Source: Onthophagus taurus
Lineage: Eukaryota > Arthropoda > Insecta > Coleoptera > Scarabaeidae
Length of the DNA stretch: 64,000 nt
Direction of reading: 5' to 3'
NCBI RefSeq assembly: GCF_036711975.1
Contig: NC_091972.1
Coordinates: forward strand, 34,167,001-34,231,000
Of the stretch, positions 45,481 to 58,144 are shown piece by piece (within the stretch, counting starts at the first letter, position 1; the number at the start of each line of letters is the position of its first letter). The position numbers and the translations under genes were made by a program. The notes under the pieces are model-generated. The model had not been told where the DNA came from. It did no database searches and saw only the letters and a list, made by a program, of their open reading frames with translations.

Positions 45481-46302
45481 ATGTGCAATACAAGAAAATT
45501 AGAAAATACCGAAATAAATTTAAGTGTAAATGATTTAGTATTAACTCCGGCAACGTGTGCACTATTAATTAACGAAATTATAAAGTACTTGGTATATCAA
45601 AAATCTCAAATTCCTTATCCTTATGCGTGGTTAAAAAACGTGGTGTCTCGTAAACGAAAATCTGGTGAAAATGATAAAAATTCAAATCCGTCTGTATCAC
45701 GAAATTATAGTGCTGCATCTAGTGCCTATGATATCATTGAAGAAATGATGAAAAACATTTCCCATCAATTTAAAGAGAATGGTGATAATGTTAAGGAAGT
45801 GATGGTTTTATTCGGTGCTACTCCACACAGTCCTAAAGAAATGATTAGGTTTTTAATACCAAAACTTGAGGATAAACACATAGACGTTAATCACGTAATT
45901 AGTAATGAGAAAAATAAGAATAAAGTTTTACGATCGTTATTTCTATCGGAAGAATGGACAAATGGAATGGAACTTTCATATCCGTGCACAAACATGTATT
46001 TGTTAATTAATAAAACCATCGCTAACCCAACTGATGATACTGCTTTTTTCTTACCAATTCGTAATTATGAACACAATGAAAAAGTACCTCATCGAACAAT
46101 TAGGTTTTTATATAATTTTTATGTAGGTTTATGTTGCCATGATTTACAAATTTATAATAATAGTTTAAATAAAGTGGATGATGTAAAGGTAGAGGAGAAT
46201 GCTAATGATGGAATTAGTAATTATTGGTATCAGGGTAAATTAATTTTAAAAGGCTTTAAAGATTGTTTTATTAATAAACAATCTGCTTCAGATCTTTTTT
46301 GA
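45481..46302 (+). CDS. MAD2L1BP: MAD2L1-binding protein (p31comet)
   Basis: This is a single uninterrupted frame of 273 aa from ATG 45481, the same length as the vertebrate protein (about 274 aa). Family landmarks are visible. An N-terminal helix has EIIKYLVYQKSQIPYPYAWL (about residues 31-52). A central strand and helix read VMVLFGATPHSPKEMIRF (about 107-124). The C-terminal seat-belt-like end has YWYQGKLILKGFKD (about 250-263). p31comet mimics MAD2, binds closed MAD2 and, with the ATPase TRIP13, disassembles the mitotic checkpoint complex and remodels HORMA proteins in meiosis. The gene has no intron, unlike its neighbours, but no retrocopy signs such as a poly-A tail. It is divergently paired with GFM2. 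Confidence 0.87.
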   Translation: MCNTRKLENTEINLSVNDLVLTPATCALLINEIIKYLVYQKSQIPYPYAWLKNVVSRKRKSGENDKNSNPSVSRNYSAASSAYDIIEEMMKNISHQFKENGDNVKEVMVLFGATPHSPKEMIRFLIPKLEDKHIDVNHVISNEKNKNKVLRSLFLSEEWTNGMELSYPCTNMYLLINKTIANPTDDTAFFLPIRNYEHNEKVPHRTIRFLYNFYVGLCCHDLQIYNNSLNKVDDVKVEENANDGISNYWYQGKLILKGFKDCFINKQSASDLF

Positions 46303-46799
46303 CTACCATATAGGTAATAGAGATTTAGGTTTATTGAAAAAAATTAATTAGATTATAACAAGAATTACTAGAATTAATTTATATGTAAGCTAGTATCAAT
46401 TTGATTGTATTTTACTTACTTTTAAGACATAGTATATGATGCTAGGAATAAGAAATACTGTTGATTCATTTTAGATTTATGTAATTATGATAAGACTTTT
46501 TTACAACTTTTTAAAATCATTATTCAATAAAAATATCAGTTTTAATAATATTTATTTTGTTAACATTAGTCTCAAATACTCGTCGTCCTTACCTAAACAA
46601 AATATTACATATAACTATATTATTGTAAGTGGTCAGCACCTTGCCTATAAACAAACCACACTCTTCAATAATCCAGTTTTGCTGCAAAAACTCTGCTTTT
46701 GGGATGGCCTCACACTTTCTCTTCCATAATATTATACATAGCACAATTGTATAACACCTAGTAAATAGATACTAATTAGTTACTTATTTTTGACACAAA
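46303..46799. other. 3' flank of p31comet, nothing recognised
   Basis: This is AT-rich DNA, probably including the p31comet 3' UTR. No gene is seen before the LINE that follows. Confidence 0.4.
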
Positions 46800-48920
46800 A
46801 TTAAACAAGATAATGCCTGCTCCTCAATTTTCCAATCACGACCTAATTTACTGTGCAGTGCAGATGCGACAACATATTTCCTCGCAATGCATTATTTCCG
46901 TTCGTGACCTGGGTCGTATTGATAACGATTTGCTGTTGTCTGATGCGCAGAGGATCGATTGGCCGATATTGATGGCAAGGTTATCTAAACTTATCAATTT
47001 CTATGACAAGCATGCCCCATTCAGACGACGCAGGGTGAGACATCCGCCCGCACCCTGGTTAAGTGATGAAATAAGATCACTGATGAGGGAGCGTAACCGT
47101 GCAATTAATCGTGAAAACTATAGGATCTTGCGTAACCGTTGCAATCACCAATCTAGGAATGCCAAAAACGTTTATTTCTACCGGAGGCTATCCAATGCTA
47201 ATCCGAGGACGTTTTGGAGGTTTATGCGTTCCTTAGGGGCGGTTAAATCTCCCTCTGTTCGGGCTGTTTCCCTCTGTTTTTAACTTCTCCTTTGAACGAT
47301 CCTCATTCCCTTCAATCTGGAAGGTTGCTCATTTGTCCCTATACCTAAATCGAAGACTCCCTCAAGTTTAAATGATTTTCGCCCAATTTCCATTTTATGT
47401 GTTCTATCCAAGGCTCTCGAGCGCCTTGTTAGCTACAAGTTCAAGAGTATTTACAAGAATTTAACTTGCACAACGAGTTTCAATCGGGTTTTCATAAAGG
47501 TCATAGCACGACAACAGCGCTTATTAAGATTACAGATGATATTAAGAATGCTTGCGACAAACGTTGTGTTACCATCCTTGTACTACTTGATTTCAGGAAG
47601 GCGTTCAATTCGGTTAATTCTCTTGTTAGCGTCACTAGCTGCCCTTGGATTTACTTCTTCATGTTTATATTGGTTTCAATTTTATCTTTCCTGTCGTTCC
47701 TTGTATGTGCGTGCTGATTCTGCGCTCTCGTCTGCTTGTGATATTAAATGTGGTGTACCCCAGCGTAGTGTGTTGGGTCCGTTGTTCTTTTCAATTTTTA
47801 TAAATGCCGTCATCCACTACATTTCTTGTAATTATCATGTGTATGCTGATGACCTCCAAATTCACACTACGACAACTATTGATGATTTTCCGGAAGCAAT
47901 TGCACGTCTTAATCATGATCTTTCTAATATTTTGGATTGGTCTAAACGTTATGGCCTTAAATTAAATACTGCTAAAACTCAAGCAATTGCGTTTGGCAGT
48001 CGATCTTTACTGGCAAAGCTGAATGATTTTAGAGACATTATTCAGCTGTCAGACATGGTTAGATACCTTGAGGTGGTTATAGATTCTACAATGTCCTGGA
48101 AACCTCAAATTCAATCCGTCTGCAGAAAGGTCTATCATTGTTTCCACTCGCTGAAAAGTCTCCGTTGCTGCCTTCCTCCCATGGTCCGTCGTAATCTTTG
48201 TTTTTCTCTGATTTTCTCCTATATGGATTATACTGAAACGGCATATCCTGATCTTTCGGTAACACTCCGAAACAAACTTCAAAGACTTCACAACTGCGTA
48301 CGGTATATCTTTGATCTCGACATAACTCCATACCGTAATTATTTAGAGATATTAAGCTAGAACCGTAGATCGTTTCGTATATTAACTATGTTATATACTG
48401 TTCTTCACAATCAAAACCAAGGTATCTGTACTGTATATTTCAACGCTTGTCGTCGCATGGTTTACCCACTAGATCTCATTGTCAGTTATATTCTCTGCTT
48501 ATGTTCCGGACCCATAGTACCAAGATTTACCATAAATCGTTTACTGTGCAGGCGATAACGCTTTGGAATAGTCTGCCTACTGAGATCCGTAATATTCCTC
48601 ACTTTGTAACATTTAAAAACCATCTAAAACGTCACTTATTTGCTCTCCAAGTATTTTCCTGAGAACTTCTTCTTCTTCCTTTTCTTCTCTTCTTCTTCTT
48701 TTATTCTACCAACTATCATTATGCGCCGTTTTTAGTGACCATAGGTTTAGCACAGCAGCTTGCCATTTATTTATTGTTTTTCTTATATAACTTAGTATAT
48801 GGCTGATTGATTGGGTCCTTTAGAAGATATCGCTTACGCGATAAATCGACCCTTTTGTCCGTATTAATGCATTAAGTTTTATTATGGCAATAAATTTATT
48901 TATTATTATTATTATTTATT
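46800..48920 (+). mobile_element. Non-LTR retrotransposon, endonuclease end plus reverse transcriptase
   Basis: The element begins with the tail of the endonuclease domain and linker (MPAPQFSNHDLIYCAVQMRQ, APWLSDEIRSLMRERNRAIN and FYRRLSNANPRTFWRFM). A gap and frameshift near 47280 follow. Reverse transcriptase comes next: FQSGFHKGHSTTTALIKITD, LVLLDFRKAFNSVN, CGVPQRSVLGPLFFSIF and VYADDLQIHTTT (catalytic Asp pair). The thumb has RYLEVVIDSTMSWKPQI, and the C-terminal block is FTVQAITLWNSLPTEIRNI. It ends in an ATT tail at 48898-48920. The frame shifts in the palm, so it is inactive. It belongs with the CR1/Jockey-like group of the element at 17.2 kb. Confidence 0.87.
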
Positions 48921-50520
48921 ATAATGTTTTGCAGCTTTTGTCTTGCAGGTACAACCCCACAGTTGGATTCCGTATGTCCATTTTGGTTTTAGTACTTGCT
49001 TGTATATTAGCAACTTGTTTCTTAGTGATAACGTTGATTTTCTGCCAATATAGGTGTCTAAATTTGATTTTGCGCTGTCGGCGTAAGGGACTGCATTGCC
49101 ATTTATGTGCACTGGGACATAGTATACTTTCTTATAAATAAAGTTTATGTATGCCGATTTATTTGTATTTAATTTTATTAGCCATCGTTTTCGAACTCCG
49201 GCTTGTATTTCATGTAGTGGTGAACAAGCGTTTTCGTATTTTACTCTAAAATATCGATCAGAAAGATACGATTTTAATAGTTGACTATACCAACGGTGGC
49301 CAAACTGCGGCTCTTTGATGGATTATTTGTGGCCCTCGATAAATGTACCCGAGTACCCCCTTTTTTTAGTTCCCTTTTTAAAATTTTTTACAGAAATTAT
49401 ATTTAGTATAATTTGTGTAAACAATTTTTTTTTACTACGTTTTTTGCATATCTTTTTAATGCAGCATTAATTATGTGTAATAGTTTTGTAATCGCCCGTT
49501 TTGGTAGATGTTTCAATGTTTCTCCATTAATTAGGTCATATTTCATAATACAGTTCTTTCATTCTTACACATGGTATATTACTCTGCTGATAACTTTGAA
49601 TTATGCTAGAAACACTATTTAGCATAGTTGTTGGACTGTCTAATGTAAAAGTTTCTTTCATATGTTCGGCAAATAAATTAACTTTTTCTTGATTGCCCTT
49701 AGTCCAATTTCCATTACTACTTCGAATTGGAGGTGTATGCGTTTTTGGAACTTTAAGCTTTCTTGCTGCCTTCCACAGAGAATAATCAGTACTGGTATCG
49801 TCCGTAAGGTCTTTTAAATAATTTTGATTAATATTTTCTTTGTGGCTATCTGTCACTGCTTTTAATTCCGCTGTTATTTAATTTAGTTTTATCACTAGGA
49901 GTTCTATTGGTTTGCCATTTCTTTGCTGCTTTCCATTTTTCTGCAATTTTGTCTCTAATGAATTTAGGTTAAATGTTAGATTTAGGTTTTGGTGTTAAAA
50001 TAGGTGCATTGAGATAATTTTATTATCTAATGTTTGTTGAAATAGATTGCAGTTAGTAATAAAAGGGGTTCTTTGTTATTTAGAGTAATAATTACTGGTG
50101 AGTGATCTGAGTCCAGCCCTAACTCTAGCGATATATTTTTCGTAATAAAGAACCCCAAGACATATGTTTTGCATTAAAGTCTCCTCCAAGTATAAAATTG
50201 TTTTCAAGATGTAGTAGAATTTCCTGATAATCTTTTCTTTTGAGATTATGTCTCGGCGGTATGTACGTTGCTGCTACAGATATTAAACCATTAGCGGTTT
50301 GAACTTTTAGCACTGTTGTAGTTTGATATTGTTCCGTACTAATTGTATTGTTCAAATAGTGGTCAATATTACTTTTAATGATAATTGCACTTATATCTCG
50401 AGCCGCATTACTAAGGTGAATAAGGATATACATATTGGTAGTGTATTTTGACAATTTAATTTTTAATGTGTTCAATTTCTATATAATTTTCAATTAAGTT
50501 TTTAAAGAATGTGTGACTGT
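48921..50520 (-). mobile_element. Jockey-clade LINE fragments
   Basis: Three minus-strand blocks occur in retrotransposon order. The endonuclease block at 50475-50125 has VAATYIPPRHNLKRKDYQEI and NFILGGDFNAKHMSWGS, holding catalytic Asp and Asn. A linker block at 49856-49536 has YLKDLTDDTSTDYSLWKAAR and PPIRSSNGNWTKGNQEKVNL. A C-terminal block at 49112-48912 has GRKSTLSLRNKLLIYKQVLK and TYGIQLWGC. The palm between the last two is deleted. The C-terminal block abuts the ATT tail of the opposite-strand LINE. Confidence 0.8.
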
Positions 50521-51399
50521 TTATAAACAGAATAGTTGGTCCTTTAATATTATGTTGTACCATCACTTCAATTTAAGAATATTTTTGACAATTAGACGTG
50601 GTGCCTGATGACAGTCTTAATGAAAACCCAAACAAATTTGTAGCACCGATTTTAATAAATCATCTTAAAAAAAAAACTGATTTTTTTAACTTATTTACTT
50701 GATGTTATAAAGATGAATCTGGGGCAAATGTTGCTAAATTTGAGGTACAAACTTCTTTGTGCATGTGAACATTATTGTTTTCGAAAATGAAACCATTGAA
50801 CTCATAAAACCCTAAAATAGAAGGTAACCATTCATGTAGATTATGAATGGTTATGCAGAAATGTGAATCGGAAATTATTTTATGTTTTGATAGCGTTAAT
50901 AGTTTTAATGGTTTATTTTGCTTACTTATGCTATTCTTACTTTTAATCCAAATGACTTGATCCTCTTTACAAGTCCTAGAAGTTTGTAATCCGCCAAAAA
51001 TTACATTTTAATATACTACTACACTGTTTTATGGCGTGGATTGACTCCATTTTTTTGCGGTGTTACGCTTTTAGTTTTCACATCTTGCCTTCCAGCATTC
51101 AAACAGTGCATGCTAATCTCTTCATTTTAAACATCTACATTCAGCAGCTTATTTATATAGGCAACGTGTCCAAACAGAAACCTTTGGGTCTTCGAACAAT
51201 TCGTTCCCTTTTTAAACATGATCAGCACTACTTCTTATCTCGTTGATTTATCCTCTTCACGTTATTGAACTGAAATCCTCTCTAGGAACTTATCTCTGTC
51301 CTTTGTTAGAGAACTTAATATGCGAGGACAAATGTTTGTTGTGGTTGAGAAGAATAATCGTATTCATCTTTTCAACATCACTTTTCATTGGTGTTATTT
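50521..51399. other. Intergenic DNA, nothing recognised
   Basis: No supported gene or element is visible between the Jockey and RTE relics. Confidence 0.4.
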
Positions 51400-52060
51400 C
51401 CTCATCCGAACCTTGCTATTTCAGCTGTGAGTGTGGGTGTATAGATGGTTTTATTTAGATGTAATTTTGCTTTAGTGCTTAGTTCTGTCTTGCCTATAGG
51501 GGTATTGTGTATCTGGTAATAAACTACACTTGCTTTTTTATTGTTGCGTATTTCTTGATCTATCTTTTCACCTTTACTAATCATGGTTCCCAGATTCGTA
51601 TTTCTATTAGCTCTAGTTAGTCATTGTCCATCTATTCTTACATTTATATTTTCTCTTCTTTTTTCTTTAGCATTTAGTATCATTTCCTTCTCTAATAGGC
51701 AGGTTTTCTATCCCATTGTATCCATGTAGGCTAATACATGTTGTCTAGATACTTGGTTGAAAATTGCATTTAGGCCCAGGAATGTATACCTCCTTATTTC
51801 TGCCTACTATTTCCTCTATTACATCTGAAGGTATATATGTAAACATATTAAAATTTGTCTGTTAGGCCGGAACGTCTTTTGTTCTTCTTCAAATCTGTAC
51901 CTAATCTCGGTTCTTACATTCTTCTTTCCAACCCTGCTGATATACATTTTCCAGCCACCGTAATATTGCCGGTCCAAGTTGTTTTAGTAGTTCTAATAGT
52001 ATAATATCTTCGCTTGCTGTTTTTCCATTTCAGTTTTCTTTTAGGGATTCTCTATCCGCT
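51400..52060 (-). pseudogene. RTE-type reverse transcriptase fragment
   Basis: On the minus strand SEDIILLELLKQLGPAIL appears near 52010-51955. Then, near 51600-51410, NLGTMISKGEKIDQEIRN, VVYYQIHNTPIG and NKTIYTPTLT appear. These are the RT-thumb landmarks of RTE elements with the palm deleted. Stops are frequent. Confidence 0.65.
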
Positions 52061-52159
52061 CTTTTTTATTAAGATAGCATAAATGCAATTATTTATTCGA
52101 TTGTTCAGTTTTTACAATAATAAATCTATTTTGTGAACACTGTCTATTTTCTTATAACT

Positions 52160-52292
52160 CTATTTAGAATATACCTAAATCTAATTTTGAGTATATTGCT
52201 AAATCTACGTAGATTGTAGCATTCTATTAAGAATATACCAAACACTAATTTCGAGTGCATTGTAAAATCTGTATAGATTATAGTTTCAACTC
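52160..52292. repeat. Diverged tandem duplication of about 65 bp
   Basis: AGAATATACCTAAATCTAAT...GTAGATTGTAGCATTC is followed directly by a second, diverged version (AGAATATACCAAACACTAAT...ATAGATTATAGTTTC). Confidence 0.55.
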
Positions 52293-52634
52293 TACCGAGA
52301 TTTAATATGTAATCTGTGTACACTCATCATAGCGAGAATAATTCACTTTACCATAAATTTATGTAAGCTCTAAAATTTGCTCTAACAACCGATTGAAATA
52401 TTTACTCGAAAAACGAATGGATCTCCTGGAAACATGTTAGACTTAAAATAGCGTTCGTTATTTTTTACCGTTTATGTTATCTTTTATTAAACATATTTTG
52501 CTCTAATTAGTAGTAAGCGTCAGTACAAACATTTTTTGAAGGTTACAATTTCAAAAATGCAAAAAAGATAATTGTAAATATAATTACAGGTATAAAAGAA
52601 ACTTTAATGAGGTTATATTTATTTAAATTAGAAA

Positions 52635-55600
52635 ATGGATCCCACGTTTTTGAAACTCGATTACGCAATATTCATAATCACGTTAGTTTTAACGTTTTTA
52701 ATAGGGGCATATTATTCGATATTTAAAAAACAGAACACAACAGAAGAATATTTACATGGTGGGAGGAGAATGAATTGTTTAGTTGTTGCGTTTTCAATTG
52801 TATCTGGGTAAGGCTTTTTTTTAAATTTTTTATTTAACAATTTTTTGCACAATCTGCATTTTTTTGTTACAGAGCAGTATCAATTCATATAATAACTATT
52901 CCAACAGATTTTTATTATTATGGTATAAACAATTTTCTTGGTTCTAATTTAAGCATCCTACTAATAGGATTAACATCGTATTTCTTAATTTTTCCCGTCT
53001 TCTACAAATTACAACTTACAAGTATTTACAGTTATCTCGAATTAAGATTCGATAAAAAAGTCAAATTATTGTCATCTTTTATATTTGCTCTGCAGATTAT
53101 CATTAGTTTTCCTATTATTACTTATGTATCAGCACTTACAGTTTCATTAAGTAAATTGTTTTTCATACACGATAATCAATTATTAACAAGATTTTTTTTA
53201 GTAACCAATATAAACGTCTACGTAATAACATATACCTTAAGTATTTTATGTATTATTTACACAATTTTTGGCGGCATAAAAGCTATCATATGGACTGATG
53301 CGCTACAATATTTATTTATTACAATATGCGGATTAAGTATTGTTATTGTTGGCTTCTACAATAATGGAATTTGGAATGTATACAAAACAGCAAGAGATAC
53401 TGAAAGATTAAAAGTAGAGTAGGTCTTAAAAATTACTAATTTATTAAAATTTACTAACAAAAATTTGTTTTGCCATAGTTTTGATGTAAATCCAATGAAA
53501 AGAGATACATTTTGGCTTGCATCGGCAGCATATTACTTTCAAGTAATTGGTTTATTAGGATTTCACCAAGGAGCAGTTCAAAAATATTTATCACTAAAAA
53601 AATCGAGTGATGTTAAATGGTAAAAAAAATTGTTAAGAAAACAAATTAATTTTATTAATATTTTCCAGGTCTCATTTCTTTGCATACTTAGGATTAGCGA
53701 TAGTATTATTATTATCCGTCTTATGTGGTTTTGTTACTTTGTACCAATACGTTTATTGTGATCCGATGGTGTCCAAAAAAATTACGAAACCCGATCAATT
53801 GATATCGTATTACGTCATGGATTCCACAACACAATTTCCGGGTTTAGCTGGTCTTTTTGCATCCGGAATTATTAGCGCGAGTTTAAGTACATTGTCATCA
53901 GGCTTAAATAGTGTGGCAGTTACGGTTTATTACGATTTTTTTAAACCAAATTTGTCAAAAAAATTAACAGATAAACACGAAACAACATGCCTAAAAGTTT
54001 TAGTCCTAATTTTTGGAATTTTATGCGTTTCATGTACATACATTGTTAAGTATTTGGAAAGAAATATTTTTCCAGTTTTCATTTGCTTTACTGCTTTAAC
54101 AAATGGGCCAATGGCTGGATTATTTATTGTTGGTTTGTTTATACCAAAAATAAATGCGAATGTAAGTATCATTAACATTTAATCATTATTATTACATTTA
54201 TACCTTGAACTGATTGATGATAAACTAATTAAACATGTAATTGATCATTCAAGTAAGTCTACTATGTTTAGATCAGTAATTACTTAAATATGTTGATAAC
54301 ATAATAAGTTCCTGATATAGCCTTATATTGCTTGATTTCAGCAAACGTTGAATATCCCCAGATTTTTTTGGATATATTTCATAAATCTTCTCTATTTAGA
54401 TACAAGAATTTTTTATACGTCTCAAATAAATACCAGAAGTCCATAGATATCTCAAAAAATCGTTATAAATTTCTAAATAGATTTAGATATTCTAAAAAAA
54501 TCTTTAGAAATTCCAGAAAATGCTTACAAAATCCAAATTCATTAATTTCTTTAATCTCCTTTGAATCTAGGATCTTGATCATTGAGTGTTAGATTTTCAT
54601 CGTCACGATATTTCCAATCGGGTAGTTGGTTAGCTGGTTCTTGTACTACTTAGTTGGGACAGAAATTGTCAAATTGGTGCGGATATAAATTCACCTTGCT
54701 CTGCACAATCAGAACCCTTACATTCCTTTGACATAGAAACAGCGCCCTTTTCAATATAATTTGTTGTGGATTTCCAAACAACTTTATTTGCAATTCTTCT
54801 TTTGAATAAGTTCTTACAAAGTGGACAGATGGCAAGATAGCTGGGAGGCATATGCGAGATAGGATTCTACCAAATGCGGTGGCGTCTACAAAGAGAAGGT
54901 GGTGTGAGGTTCACTTTACGACGAAAGGCATTTATGGAAAATACCTGAAGAAAATCCGCAAAGCAGAATCAGATTAATGATTTTTCTGCAAAATTATAAA
55001 CACTTCTGAAAAATGTATATTCGATTGCTCAAAGTTTCTTGTCCCTTTTTTTATTCGTAAAATTGCATGTAACAAAACTTTTTGCTGTAACTTTCGGATA
55101 AAATATGTTTAGATTCTTTTAAATAATTATTCCTCCTGGATGGCTGTTTTAATATGGATTCCATACTATAAAAATAGGTTGCAAAACTGTTTAGATTACC
55201 CGGTATTCTAGATTGTGAGCATCTTTCTTGTGATGGCGTGAAAAAAAATTAAAAACAAATTTTAACTAATATTAATTAAAATTTAATTTATTTAGGGTGC
55301 ATTTTATGGAGGATTATCATCATTATTTTTTATGGCATGGCTGGTTATTACATCACAATGGTATCAAATGCAAGGTTTTATCAAACATCCCACTCTTCCA
55401 GTTTACACAAATAGCTGCAAAACTGCTATTGAGATCAACGAGGTTTACAATCAAACGAGAAATGAAAGTGCACCTTGGATATACAAATTATCTCATTTCT
55501 GTTTTCCTATCATTGGTATTAGTGTTGTTATGCTTATCGCATTTTTAATAAGTTATTTAACTAAAAGAACAAAGAACGATGATGTACCTGATGAATATTT

Positions 55601-55694
55601 AAGCCCATTAGTGTGTTATATTCGTAAGAAATGTAACGTGCTTAGATACAAAAATGTATTAGACGCAACTAAAGAATGTGAACATAATATGTAA
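52635..55694 (+). CDS. SLC5-family sodium:solute symporter (monocarboxylate/multivitamin type)
   Basis: Five exons join in phase: 52635-52807, 52873-53418, 53479-53619, 53669-54161 and 55296-55694, giving 583 aa, the usual SLC5 length. The protein is polytopic with about 12-13 hydrophobic segments. Diagnostic SLC5 features include GGRRMNCLVVAFSIVSG after the first helix, FGGIKAIIWTDALQ at about residues 190-203, and GFHQGAVQKYLS near 266-277. FASGIISASLSTLSSGLNSV covers the helix 8 sodium-site Ser residues. It would import a small organic anion such as a monocarboxylate or vitamin with Na+ across the plasma membrane; the substrate cannot be told from sequence. Intron 4 (1.1 kb) is the only long one. 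The gene is convergent with the DUF229 gene, 178 bp apart. Confidence 0.88.
54162..55295. other. Intron 4 of the symporter gene, unclassified
   Basis: A segment at 54650-54970 is somewhat GC-richer and has a minus-strand frame with a Cys pattern (CPLCKNLFKRR) that may be a transposon scrap. Otherwise nothing is recognised. Confidence 0.35.
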
Positions 55695-55872
55695 TTTGTA
55701 TAGGTTAATTGTATAGGTAATTGTGACTCAAAATTGAAAAATTTGCCAAATATAAATCGTTTTTTAAATTTATCGCAAAAAGATAAGCGTCTTAAATTGA
55801 TATTAATTTAATTCTAAATTAAAACAAAAAATGAAACATTTAATGAAAATCTATTTAACGTTCAATAAATAT

Positions 55873-57626
55873 TTATAAAAAATATAAAAAAATGATTACT
55901 GATAAAAACCCATAAGTTTTGGTACCAGCCCCAGAAGCTGTATCCATTCTTCCAACTGCACCCTCCAACAAACTAACATTTTTATAACAATTACACCATT
56001 TCTCATCAATTCCAGCATCTGAACAACTGCGAATACTAGGAACATATCGAAACAACGAAACGCATTTCGGACAAGATTTAACATCTTTAACAACGTGAGT
56101 ACCCGAAATCGCCAAAATATCATGTAAAGTTGCATGTACATCAAAAAGTGAAACCAATTTCGACGCATTTTCTTCGATATTTTCAGTTTCATCTTTGAAG
56201 CGATTTCGAAACGTTGCGGGTAAATACGCGTAAAAGAACGGCATTTTGCTCTCAAACGATCCCAAATTCGTGTAGGTTATCTCAGTTTTTATGTAGCCGG
56301 TATCACTCATAAACAAAACGATCGAATTGTTGATTAAATCCTCGAGTATACTGAAAAACTGTACCATTTTGTTATCCATGCGGCCAAACGCGTTGAAATC
56401 TTCGTGACTAAATGAATTTATCCAAAATAAACCGAAATAAGGATAATTTTGGAAGGTTTTTGCAAAATCTATTGCTAAATTTAAGACTCGTTCACCTAAA
56501 AAAATACTTTGTAGGTAAAATTAATTATAATAAAATTATTATTACCGGTATTTTCGGGTCCAGTACAATGAGGCATATTATCTAAATAAGTAGTGTTCAA
56601 TCTTTCAGTGGCAACTGAAAAATGTCTGAAATAATAATCGGTGGGAGGCTGAAAAAATCCTTTAGTATCTTTATTAAAAGTATTCATGATCGAGTAATCT
56701 TCGGCGTAAGCTGTAACGTAACCGTACTTTTGATAATCGTTCCAAATAAACGGGTAATCATCAAAATATTTTTCAGTGGGATTCCCAAACGTTTCGAACG
56801 CCAATTTTTCCGAATAACCCGTTAAAAATGCAAGCGCATTTCCCAAAGAGTCTTTGTCTACTTTATTATACGCTTTAAAATGAATCCAACCTTTATCAAT
56901 TAAATAATCGTGCGTTTCAGGCATTAATCGCATGAAATTTTGTTTTGAAACGCTATCAACAACAAACACAAGAACGCTTAATGATTTCGGATCATCTCGT
57001 ACTTTTAAAGTTTTTTGTTTAATATTTTTCGGTGCAAACAATCCGAAAACATTTTCGTAGATATGTTCGAAACCGTGATCTTCGATTTTATGGCATGTCG
57101 CTTTAACAACATCGTTGTTTAATTCTAAACGACCTTCGATATCAAATTGAACGCAATAAGATTCACTGAAAGCATATATTATTGAAAAAATAAAATTAGA
57201 AAAGAATAAAATTAATTACGCAATGTTATTATCGGGGATGCCACCTTCTTTAACCCTGTAAACATTTTTTATGCAGCAAGTAAAATTTAATAACGTCGTT
57301 TTTATGGTAGAGTTAATAACGGCGAATACTTTCCCGTCGATCTTTTCTAAATAAACTAATGGCAGTGATTTTTCGCAGGGCGCGTAAGATTTATTTACGT
57401 AGAAATCTTTAAACATCCATGGATCAACACAGGGATAATTGCAAAGTTCATTTTCAATCATGTAATGTTTACTGGGAACTGAAAAAAATTCAATATAATA
57501 GACACTTCTTATATTACTGTTATTTATGTTACCTGAAGTGGTAGCTTGTGATAAAACTCGTTTCGATTTGAGCAGGATTAATAAACATAGAAGAAAATAG
57601 GTATTATTAAAATATTTCATCAACAT
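55873..57626 (-). CDS. DUF229 (alkaline-phosphatase-fold) secreted protein
   Basis: Four exons join in phase: 57626-57533, 57478-57220, 57165-56546 and 56495-55873, giving 531 aa. I start at ATG 57626 (MLMKYFNNTYFLLCLLILL) because it opens a signal peptide; the upstream in-frame extension begins with TTG. An N-terminal Cys-containing lobe has CNYPCVDPWMF. The DUF229 core follows: VFVVDSVSKQNFMRLMPETH, ALAFLTGYSE, YPFIWNDYQKYGYVTAYAED, INSFSHEDFNAFGRMD and VLFMSDTGYIKTE. The last motif is normally SDHG. The C-terminus ends in a hydrophobic stretch (GFLSVIIFLYFL) after small residues, suggesting a GPI anchor. The fold is that of sulfatases/phosphatases, but the biochemical role of DUF229 proteins is unknown. 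Confidence 0.87.
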
Positions 57627-58142
57627 GTTTGTAAATGTCAACTATATTATGGAAACGGATTTTAAACATTTGAATATGTTTATAATTATCGCAGATACCT
57701 ACCATGTAATCAGGAATGATTAAAACAAAAAAAAAATGTAATAAACAGCTATTCACAACATAGGTATCGAGGACATAATCCATAACATTATTTGTGAAAA
57801 TAGAATATAGAATAGAATTTAGTTACTGTCTTGGAACAAGAATACTGTCGAATTGAATAAATATTACAGCATGTATCATCGATAACAACGTGTGCTACAA
57901 ATAGAAAAAATTAATTAATCAAAAACATGTTAAAAATTCAAAAACAATCAAAACTGAGTAATGAACCAATTAAAAACTTAATAATAAAACGTGGCCGTCA
58001 AATGTAAAAGGGAAAACTTGTTTTTCGGAGTGAGAACAATTCGAAGAAAATTCGTCAAAAATGAACATAAAACAAAAAAAAGTTTAATTTATAATGAATT
58101 TCTAAAACTTTATCTTTACTCAATTTAACTCTAATTAATTAA
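57627..58142. other. Intergenic DNA upstream of the DUF229 gene
   Basis: This AT-rich sequence should contain the promoter of the minus-strand DUF229 gene at its left end. No specific site is recognised. Confidence 0.4.
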
Positions 58143-58144
58143 TA

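Noticed and set aside
47536-47760. Alternative start for a separate protein in the LINE at 47.5 kb
   Set aside because: The frame joins the reverse transcriptase of the same LINE after a frameshift; no independent gene is needed.
57627-57641. Upstream start of the DUF229 protein
   Set aside because: The extra codons begin with TTG; ATG 57626 gives a proper signal peptide.
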